Shown here piece after piece: positions 1 to 4,973 of a stretch of 5,716 nt of DNA (its first letter is position 1; every line of letters begins with the position of its first letter). This DNA comes from Bacteroidota bacterium. GTDB taxonomy: Bacteria > Bacteroidota > Bacteroidia > SXHM01. A program made the translations under genes and the position numbers. The stretch covers positions 1 to 5,716 of the forward strand of contig SXHM01000041.1 in the NCBI GenBank assembly GCA_005773695.1, read 5' to 3'. Under the pieces are notes generated by a model that saw nothing but the letters and a program-made list of their open reading frames with translations, was not told the DNA's origin and did not search any database.

Positions 1-813
1 ACCCTTGAGAAATGGATACTCGGCAGGAATAAGCAAAAACCAATCGCCTACCGTTTTGCCCGGAACAATCATTAGTCTGCGCGCCAGACTTTCTGAACTT
101 TTATTCAGTTGTTCCTGTGCGGTTAATTCTACCTGTTGGTCTTGCTGACTTACTTTTCCGGGGTTGGTAAGTATAACCAGGAAGTAAACCCCAATAACCG
201 GAATAAGCATAACAGCTGCTGATTTAAAATAGTTGCGGTTAAGAAAAAAATATAATGACAGCGGAACAAATGCCATTACAATATGGCTTTTCTGAATAAG
301 GTTGAGCGCATAAAAAACAGCAACTATAACCCATGCAATAAAGTACGTTTTCTTTTGCGCAATGCATGAATAGACTATAAAAAAAGGTATTACCGCTCGC
401 ATGATAAAACTACTCAGGTAATTTACCCATCCGCTGCTCTGCACTGTAACATTCTGGCGGATTAATGCAATGTCAACAATATTATCTGATTGCGCAGATG
501 CAAGCAATGGAAGAAAACCAAGATGCACAAAATGAAAAACAACAAAAAGGGCAACTAGTATCAATGCTGCATTAGGAAGGTATTCTGTAAGGGTTTTAAA
601 TTTATCTCCTGTAAACAGATTTACCTTGGCAGGCAGGGAGGGAAGGTATTTATGCAGCAAAAAATAAATTAGAATAAATGCAACTAAATGCAAAATCAAT
701 TCATCAAAAAACTGGTAACCTGATTTATAATATACACCCGGAAACAGGAAGATAATTATGAAACAGTAAACAGTAAAAAACGGATGTTTCCTGATAAAAT
801 CAATTAATGACAT
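1..813 (-). CDS. Multi-pass membrane protein, Wzy-like polymerase candidate (partial, N-terminal 271 aa)
   Basis: I read this frame by hand from the ATG at 813-811; it stays open to the left edge, so the C-terminus is missing. It begins MSLIDFIRKHP and is strongly hydrophobic. Likely membrane segments lie near residues 12-28, 38-52, 80-98, 133-151, 157-171, 176-191 and 198-216. A hydrophilic stretch (about 217-245) follows, then RRLMIVPGKTVGDWF and a PAEYPFLKG motif at the cut. Arginine before a hydrophobic-PG turn, with a later PFL-G, recalls oligosaccharide repeat-unit (Wzy/O-antigen polymerase) proteins of Bacteroidota, as does the GFLPLL segment near residue 98. These polymerases join lipid-linked repeat units in the inner membrane. 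The family call rests on pattern memory, while the membrane character is plain. The start lies 17 nt after the rny stop with no terminator between, so the two are probably co-transcribed. Another polytopic glycan-related protein is the main alternative. Confidence 0.5.
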   Translation of the reverse strand, partial: MSLIDFIRKHPFFTVYCFIIIFLFPGVYYKSGYQFFDELILHLVAFILIYFLLHKYLPSLPAKVNLFTGDKFKTLTEYLPNAALILVALFVVFHFVHLGFLPLLASAQSDNIVDIALIRQNVTVQSSGWVNYLSSFIMRAVIPFFIVYSCIAQKKTYFIAWVIVAVFYALNLIQKSHIVMAFVPLSLYFFLNRNYFKSAAVMLIPVIGVYFLVILTNPGKVSQQDQQVELTAQEQLNKSSESLARRLMIVPGKTVGDWFLLIPAEYPFLKG

Positions 814-830
814 TCGTATGTATGCAAAAT

Positions 831-2384
831 CTACTTGGCTATACTAACCGAGCGCACTTCGCGGATTACCGTAATCCTCACCTGTCCGGGATAAGTCATC
901 TCGTTCTGAATTTTCTGTGAGATGTCAAAAGCCAGTGTTTCCGATTCTTTGTCCGATACCCTTTCGCTTTCTACTATCACACGTAGCTCACGTCCTGCCT
1001 GAATTGCATACGATTGCTTAACTCCGGGATAAGCCTGTGCCAATGCTTCCAAATCTTTCAAACGCTTTACGTATGCATCTTCCATTTCGCGTCTTGCACC
1101 TGGTCGCGCTCCTGAGATAGCATCGCACACCTGAACAATAGGAGAAATTAAACTGGTCATTTCCACCTCATCGTGGTGGGCGCCAATTGCGTTGCAAACT
1201 TCAGCCTTCTCTTTATACTTTTCTGCCAGTTGCATACCTAACAAAGCATGCGGAAGTTCGGGCTGGTCATCCGGAACTTTTCCGATATCATGCAGTAATC
1301 CTGCACGTTTTGCCAAGGCAACATTCAGCCCCAGTTCGGCAGCCATAATGGCGCAAAGGTTGGCTACCTCGCGTGAGTGCTGCAATAAATTTTGTCCGTA
1401 AGAAGAACGGTATTTCATTCTTCCCACCATTCGGATTAACTCAGGATGCAGACCATGAATTCCCAAATCAATGGTAGTGCGTTTTCCGATTTCAACAATC
1501 TCGTCTTCTAATTTTTTAGTGGTTTTGGCAACTACTTCTTCCACGCGTGCCGGGTGAATTCGTCCGTCAGTAACCAACTGGTGAAGTGCCAAACGGGCAA
1601 TCTCCCTTTTAATAGGATCGAAGCCCGAAAGAATAATTGCTTCCGGTGTATCATCCACAATAATTTCAATTCCGGTTGCAGCTTCAAGCGCACGGATATT
1701 TCTTCCTTCGCGACCAATAATTCTTCCTTTTACCTCATCGCTTTCAATGTTGAAAACGGTAACTGAGTTTTCAATAGCATGTTCTGTAGCCACACGCTGA
1801 ATAGTTTGGATTACCACTTTCTTAGCTTCCTTATTAGCCGTCAGTTTTGCTTCGTCAACAATTTCTTTGATGTGCGAAAGAGCATTGGTGCGGGCTTCAG
1901 CTTTCAATGCTTCCACCAACTGATTTTTTGCTTCTTCCTGTTTCAGTCCTGAAATAACTTCCAGTTGCTGAACCTGACGTTTGTGCAATTTTTCAATCTC
2001 TTCCTGTTTTTTGGTGTTTATTTCAAGTTGTGCATTCAGACGTTCTTTTACCTTATCAACCTCTGTTTCTTTTCGTTTCAGATCTTCGGTTCTTGCGTTA
2101 ATGGTTCCTTCTTTTTGCTTGATGCGGTTTTCGCCCGAAAGAATTTGTGCATTTTTTTCATTGATTGTTTTTTCGTGTTCGGCTTTCAGTTGCAGAAATT
2201 TTTCTTTAGCCTGCAATGTTTTTTCCTGAACAATAATATCGCCCTTTGCTTCGGCATCCTTAATGATTTGTAATGCTTTTTCGGCCTGCATTTTTTTGTT
2301 ATAAAAAATGGTACCGCCCATACCGAGCAATATGCCCACTAAGCTTGCCGCTATGGTGATGATAATAAGAATTGAATTTTCCAT
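831..2384 (-). CDS. rny: Ribonuclease Y
   Basis: RNase Y is a membrane-anchored endoribonuclease that starts mRNA decay by cutting single-stranded, AU-rich sites. The 517 residues match the usual family length (about 520). Domain order is canonical: one N-terminal membrane helix (about residues 4-28); a long charged coiled coil (about 30-175) rich in Lys, Glu and Gln; a KH RNA-binding domain (about 205-270) with the [12 protein letters not shown] loop at 220-231; and an HD metal-dependent domain (about 330-425). Visible HD ligands include H336 in LLQHSREV, H365-D366 in LLHDIGK, H403-H404 in GAHHDE and D421. A conserved C-terminal domain ends with [13 protein letters not shown]. No key residue is missing. 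The ATG at 2384 gives a proper anchor and follows an AT-rich leader without a Shine-Dalgarno, normal for this phylum. It lies 53 nt after the end of the 6S-like RNA and may be reached by read-through. Confidence in identity is very high. Confidence 0.98.
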   Translation of the reverse strand: MENSILIIITIAASLVGILLGMGGTIFYNKKMQAEKALQIIKDAEAKGDIIVQEKTLQAKEKFLQLKAEHEKTINEKNAQILSGENRIKQKEGTINARTEDLKRKETEVDKVKERLNAQLEINTKKQEEIEKLHKRQVQQLEVISGLKQEEAKNQLVEALKAEARTNALSHIKEIVDEAKLTANKEAKKVVIQTIQRVATEHAIENSVTVFNIESDEVKGRIIGREGRNIRALEAATGIEIIVDDTPEAIILSGFDPIKREIARLALHQLVTDGRIHPARVEEVVAKTTKKLEDEIVEIGKRTTIDLGIHGLHPELIRMVGRMKYRSSYGQNLLQHSREVANLCAIMAAELGLNVALAKRAGLLHDIGKVPDDQPELPHALLGMQLAEKYKEKAEVCNAIGAHHDEVEMTSLISPIVQVCDAISGARPGARREMEDAYVKRLKDLEALAQAYPGVKQSYAIQAGRELRVIVESERVSDKESETLAFDISQKIQNEMTYPGQVRITVIREVRSVSIAK

Positions 2385-2437
2385 TTAATTTTTAATTGTT
2401 TTGTTTAAATAACCCGTTGGTTCTTTAGCCCCGGGGC
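2385..2437 (-). other. rny 5' leader with a GC palindrome
   Basis: This 53-nt spacer separates the U-tract of the 6S-like RNA from the rny start codon. It opens with a perfect 10-bp palindrome, GCCCCGGGGC (2428-2437), directly abutting the U-tract. A small possible hairpin AACC-AACG-GGTT (2411-2422) comes next, then AT-rich sequence up to the ATG. I found no convincing TTTG/TAnnTTTG promoter pair, so rny may depend on read-through from zapA or the 6S region, or on a weak promoter I cannot recognise. Confidence 0.4.
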
Positions 2438-2459
2438 AAAAAAAAACCCGCATAATTCC
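2438..2459 (-). terminator. Terminal stem arm and U9 tract of the 6S-like RNA
   Basis: The 3' arm of the closing stem (2459-2446) runs straight into a run of nine T on the transcribed strand (2446-2438). Its pairing partner lies about 170 nt upstream at 2637-2623, so this is not a classical compact terminator. It could still end the RNA when the long-range stem closes. Leaky termination would let transcription continue into rny. Confidence 0.5.
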
Positions 2460-2637
2460 CAAAGGTTTATTAAACCCCTGTTGACATGGTTGGAACTGCC
2501 GGTAATTCTCAAACGTCCACTGTTCTGATAAATCAGAAACCACCGAAGTGATTGAGGCCTGTTTTTAAATACCTGAGCGTTAGTGTTCCAAGTGTTTTAA
2601 GTGTTGAGTTTAAAAAACGTGTGGAATTAATGCGGGT
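2438..2637 (-). ncRNA. ssrS: 6S-like RNA (candidate regulator of RNA polymerase)
   Basis: The RNA runs from about 2637 down to 2438, about 200 nt, the size of 6S RNA. Its ends pair: 2637-2630 with 2453-2446 (8 bp), then 2628-2623 with 2459-2454 (6 bp, one bulged base at 2629). After a small internal loop a second helix forms: 2617-2608 with 2475-2466, nine pairs and one U-U mismatch. A large central bubble follows, with 16 nt on the 5' side (2607-2592) and 14 nt on the 3' side (2489-2476). It is closed by a perfect 7-bp helix UUGGAAC/GUUCCAA (2591-2585 with 2496-2490). The apex has shorter helices (2573-2570 with 2504-2501; 2556-2552 with 2512-2508) and two hairpins: a UUCG tetraloop (2550-2541) and UUCUGA-UUUA-UCAGAA (2538-2523). 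Nine U residues (2446-2438) follow the closing stem. A rod with a bubble that mimics an open promoter is the hallmark of 6S RNA, which binds the housekeeping holoenzyme. Location just after zapA supports the call. Folding was by eye, and the exact ends are inferred. Confidence 0.78.
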
Positions 2638-2640
2638 ATG

Positions 2641-2674
2641 CTGTGTTTAGTTTTTCTAACCGCGGAGGAGCAAA
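2641..2674 (-). promoter_or_regulatory. Possible Bacteroidota promoter for the 6S-like RNA
   Basis: A TTTG (2674-2671) is followed after 21 nt by TAAACACA (2649-2642), a partial match to the Bacteroidota -7 element TAnnTTTG. The pair would place initiation close to 2637, exactly where the closing stem of the RNA begins. The -7 match is weak (TA plus little else), so the support is mainly positional. The TTTG lies inside the palindromic repeat. Confidence 0.3.
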
Positions 2675-2729
2675 GTCGCTAAAAATTTTCTTTGCGTCTT
2701 AACGCTTTAGCGGTAAAAAGTCAACTAAA
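2646..2729. repeat. Imperfect palindromic repeat between zapA and the 6S-like RNA
   Basis: The element is an 84-bp imperfect inverted repeat. The outer arms are TTTAGTT (2646-2652) and AACTAAA (2723-2729). Inner arms are ACCGC (2659-2663) and GCGGT (2710-2714). The inner sequence contains GCAAAGTCGC and CTTTGCGTCTTAACGC around an AAAAATTTTC centre. The vocabulary (ACCGC-GGAG, GCAAAG-CGC, TTTGCGTCTT, AGCGGT) matches a dispersed palindrome family commonly seen between genes in Bacteroidota and other phyla. It encodes no protein. It begins 17 nt after the zapA stop. The single copy here cannot prove dispersal, so the repeat-family label is recognition while the palindrome itself is directly visible. 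Confidence 0.65.
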
Positions 2730-2749
2730 TTCTCAAAGAACGATTTTAA

Positions 2750-3028
2750 TCAGTGTAATGCACTCGTAACTTCCTGCTCCAATTTTGTAAGTCTCTGTGT
2801 AATATGCTCGTTGGTTTGCTCCTGTTGTTTCAGGGCTTCGGTTGCATATTGCAGGGCACACATGGCAAGCAGGTCTTGCTTATCGCGAACGGCATAGCTT
2901 TGTTCAAAAGCTTTGAGTTTGTTCGCCAGTTCGTCTGCTGCTTTTTGCAGTTGTGCCTCTTCGCGGCCTTCAACTGTAAGCGGATACATCCGTCCTGCTA
3001 TGTTTACCTTTATTGAGAGATTTGCCAT
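2750..3028 (-). CDS. zapA: Cell division protein ZapA
   Basis: ZapA binds FtsZ filaments and bundles them in the cytoplasmic Z-ring. I choose the ATG at 3028-3026 (92 aa, starting MANLSIKVNIAGRMYPL). A reading starting at the TTG at 3040 adds only four residues and leaves 7 nt after the upstream gene. The N-terminal part (residues 1-45) is the globular domain: the beta-strand SIKVNIAGRMYPL, then EGREEAQLQKAADELANKL. The C-terminal part (about 46-92) is a coiled coil containing DKQDLLAMCALQYA, a recognisable ZapA signature, and a Gln/Glu-rich helix to the end. Length is close to that of ZapA proteins of Bacteroidota, slightly shorter than the 109 aa of E. coli. It follows the coiled-coil gene by 19 nt and precedes the 6S-like RNA, an order that echoes zapA-ssrS of gammaproteobacteria. 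There is no Shine-Dalgarno. Confidence 0.92.
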   Translation of the reverse strand: MANLSIKVNIAGRMYPLTVEGREEAQLQKAADELANKLKAFEQSYAVRDKQDLLAMCALQYATEALKQQEQTNEHITQRLTKLEQEVTSALH

Positions 3029-3047
3029 TTTTAAAAGCAATCTGTTG

Positions 3048-3326
3048 TTAGTTGTTCATTTGTGCAATGCACTTGTCTATTTCCCGCACAAGTTCATTTA
3101 TCTTATACTTCATCGCTGCCGTGTCCGGATTCGAATCTGCTAAAGACTTTGCAAGTTTAATTATTTTATTCTTGTCCTCTAAATTTTTTAGTACTTCTTT
3201 TTGAGAATCAACTATTTTCCGCAGTTCACCCAGCTCGGCTTCCAAAGCTGTGTTCCTGCGTTTAAGCTCAGCATAGCGCTTTACAAGTTCCTTTACATTT
3301 TTTTCAAGTGATGAGATAACCTCCAT
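3048..3326 (-). CDS. Small coiled-coil protein upstream of zapA (possible ZapB-like)
   Basis: This is a 92-aa cytoplasmic protein with no signal peptide or membrane segment. Residues about 5-60 are a continuous charged helix with heptad-like leucines (LEKNVKELVKRYAELKRRN, then LEAELGELRKIVDSQKEVL), a clear coiled coil. The C-terminal part changes character: IIKLAKSLADSNPDTAAMKY then KINELVREIDKCIAQMN. I recall this tail, with its KIN-L-REIDKCIA motif, as conserved in small proteins next to zapA across Bacteroidota, but I know of no assigned function. It starts at the ATG at 3326 after an AT-rich leader and ends 19 nt before zapA, so the two are almost certainly one transcript. A small antiparallel coiled coil beside ZapA invites comparison with ZapB of E. 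coli, which is ZapA's partner and also about 80 aa. That link is inference from size, shape and position. Confidence 0.85.
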   Translation of the reverse strand: MEVISSLEKNVKELVKRYAELKRRNTALEAELGELRKIVDSQKEVLKNLEDKNKIIKLAKSLADSNPDTAAMKYKINELVREIDKCIAQMNN

Positions 3327-3349
3327 CTGTTAACCTTTTAAATTGGGAT

Positions 3350-3357
3350 GAAAATTA
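3350..3357 (-). promoter_or_regulatory. Possible -7 element for the coiled-coil/zapA unit
   Basis: TAATTTTC (3357-3350) matches five of six fixed positions of the Bacteroidota -7 consensus TAnnTTTG. It lies downstream of the porP-side terminator and about 24 nt before the ATG at 3326, implying a very short leader. No TTTG sits at the expected -33 spacing, so this is weak evidence. A promoter is nevertheless expected somewhere between the terminator and the ATG. Confidence 0.25.
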
Positions 3358-3422
3358 ATATTTTTTTGTTACAAGGTTTAAGTTTGTTTGGTGTTGAAGC
3401 TAATTTGGGGCAAACAGGCAAT

Positions 3423-3457
3423 AAAAATCCCCTAGCCTCAGGCAAGGGGATTTTTTT
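3423..3457. terminator. Bidirectional rho-independent terminator
   Basis: Perfect 10-bp arms AAAAATCCCC (3423-3432) and GGGGATTTTT (3446-3455) enclose a 13-nt loop that contains a further GCC-TCA-GGC mini-stem (3435-3443 region). T-runs flank the GC core on both strands: seven on the plus strand (3451-3457) and five on the minus strand (3427-3423). It lies 22 nt downstream of the PorP-like stop and before the coiled-coil gene, so it ends the T9SS pair and insulates the zapA unit. The plus-strand orientation looks slightly stronger, yet no plus-strand gene is evident. Confidence 0.85.
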
Positions 3458-3479
3458 AATTAACGCTTTAATAAGAGGT

Positions 3480-4973
3480 TTATTTAGCGCCTTTGTAAAT
3501 ATGCACCCATGCATCTTCAAAACCGCTTTTACGGGTTTCTTCCATAGCAGCAAGAGCTGTTTTCAGGTCATCAAACTTTTTAAGGTAGCAGTAATACCAT
3601 TTGCGGTCAACATTATGCACAACAATGGCTTTTTCACCGCGCTCGTTAAATGCTTTGATGTAGCGTTCAGCATTATCAAAACTGCGGAACGATTCCACTA
3701 CTACGTAATACCCTTTATCAAGCGGAACACTTTGTATTTTTTCTTTGCCCGTGTTCATGTCCGTTACACGGGTTACCTGTTTGTAACTTCCTTTTATTTC
3801 CAAAGTATCCAAACGCATTTTCATAAAATCAACATCTGTCTGTACATCGCTTAGTTGGCCTTCAAATGCTTTCATCTGGTTTTCAACTACATCAATTCTC
3901 TTCACAGCTTCTTCAATTGCTTTTTGTTGTTCAGGGTTAGCTTTTCCTGCGCTGTCCTGTAAGGCATAAAGGCTGTCAATACGATGATTTAAGCTGTCAA
4001 CCATGGTAAGAATTGACATCTGGCTTTCGTCCAGGCGGGCAATTTCTTCATCCTGTTGTTGGTTTTTGCGACTGAAAAGGTGAAAGCTCAACATCGCTTC
4101 GTGTGAACCTGCACTTTGTGCAGCTATACCTGTTGTTCCGAATTCATAGGCATAGGCAATAGAAATCTGATCGGCTACTTTAAACCCTGCTGAAACCACA
4201 TAACCCGCATCATAGCGAAACGTTCCGCCTACCCATGCTATGTTTTTATAATGGAAATTAAGATTGGCATCAAACTGCGATTTTGAATACGGGAAATAAC
4301 GGTAAACTCCTGAAGGCTCAACAAACCATTCTTTTTTAGCAATGTTAATTTTGTAGCCCGCGAAAAACAAATAGTGGCGCACCAATTTATAGTATTGGTC
4401 CTGTATTTCGCGTTTGTATTTTACTTTACTTTCCAGTAGTTGAGGAACAGCAGCGCCTATTTCAAGGCCATGAAGATTGTAACGCAAACCTGCATCAACA
4501 TTAAACGTTATTCCGTTAAATTTTCCTGGGCTGATAACCACATCACCGGGCGCAGCCATTCTTACATCCGATACTTCAATTTTGTTTTGCAGAAAACCAC
4601 CCGACACAGCAAGGCTGAGTGAGTGTTTTATTTTTTTGCTGAAACGGATATGATAAGCATAGCTTAAATTCACGGAAAGGCGTTCGAAAATATCGGTTTT
4701 ATCACTCATAATTGTTCCGCCAAAGCCTACGTTTTTTCCAACCGGGCTGTGTACACTCAGAATGCTCGTGCGTGGAGCTCCTTCAATATTAATCCATTGC
4801 TGGCGGTGCGAGAGGTAGCCCGAAAGCATGTCTTTATCGCCTGCATTGGCCGGGTTCATGATATACCTGTTAACAAGGTATAAATTGGTTTGTGCCATTT
4901 GTTGTGCGTTTGCTTCTGCAAACACTGACATCAATAAACCAAATGCGAATATTTTGTAAATCTGTTTCATCAT
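3480..4973 (-). CDS. PorP/SprF-family T9SS outer-membrane protein with coiled coil and C-terminal SPOR-like domain
   Basis: I choose the ATG at 4973 (497 aa; MMKQIYKIFAFGLL...), because it gives a clean signal peptide with likely cleavage after AEANA (residue 23), and its A overlaps the upstream stop as TAATG. The longer reading from 5024 puts 17 polar residues before the signal. Residues about 24-302 are the PorP/SprF barrel: NRYIMNPANAG near 35-45, HRQQWINIEGAPRTS near 56-70, alternating strands, and the closing GSHEAMLSFHLF at 289-300. Family members are usually 300-350 aa. Here a Gln/Glu/Asp-rich coiled coil (about 305-395) and a SPOR-like domain (about 418-494) follow. SPOR traits include GYYVVVESFRSFDNAERYIKA, an RKWYYCYL strand and a final DAWVHIYK. 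PorP/SprF proteins act in type IX secretion and partner type B CTD cargos, while SPOR domains bind peptidoglycan. The protein probably spans from outer membrane to cell wall. The family call is strong; the SPOR call is good but by eye. Confidence 0.9.
   Translation of the reverse strand: MMKQIYKIFAFGLLMSVFAEANAQQMAQTNLYLVNRYIMNPANAGDKDMLSGYLSHRQQWINIEGAPRTSILSVHSPVGKNVGFGGTIMSDKTDIFERLSVNLSYAYHIRFSKKIKHSLSLAVSGGFLQNKIEVSDVRMAAPGDVVISPGKFNGITFNVDAGLRYNLHGLEIGAAVPQLLESKVKYKREIQDQYYKLVRHYLFFAGYKINIAKKEWFVEPSGVYRYFPYSKSQFDANLNFHYKNIAWVGGTFRYDAGYVVSAGFKVADQISIAYAYEFGTTGIAAQSAGSHEAMLSFHLFSRKNQQQDEEIARLDESQMSILTMVDSLNHRIDSLYALQDSAGKANPEQQKAIEEAVKRIDVVENQMKAFEGQLSDVQTDVDFMKMRLDTLEIKGSYKQVTRVTDMNTGKEKIQSVPLDKGYYVVVESFRSFDNAERYIKAFNERGEKAIVVHNVDRKWYYCYLKKFDDLKTALAAMEETRKSGFEDAWVHIYKGAK

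Noticed and set aside
1192..2273. Several plus-strand open frames opposite rny (61-102 codons)
   Set aside because: They are antisense to conserved RNase Y codons, overlap each other and have biased Phe/Cys/Ser content typical of the complement of a coiled-coil gene.
2401..2440. Promoter for rny: TTTG (2440-2437) with TATTTAAA (2411-2404)
   Set aside because: The 25-nt spacing is too long and the -7 part lacks the TTTG half, so I do not call it.
2438..2637. Riboswitch or attenuator in the rny leader instead of 6S RNA
   Set aside because: No known aptamer core is visible, RNase Y is not a typical riboswitch target, and the single long rod with a large symmetric bubble and paired ends fits 6S better. 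It remains the main alternative.
2385..2749. A small protein gene in the zapA-rny spacer
   Set aside because: No frame on either strand showed a convincing start plus conserved-looking product. The sequence is explained by RNA structure and a palindrome.
3029..3040. TTG start adding four residues to ZapA
   Set aside because: The ATG at 3028 begins exactly at the conserved MANLSIKVNI start, and TTG starts are uncommon in this phylum.
3348..3854. Plus-strand open frame of 168 codons opposite the PorP-like gene
   Set aside because: It runs through the terminator hairpin and lies antisense to a well-supported coding region. The product is rich in Phe, Ile and Lys without a recognisable domain, so it is a shadow frame.
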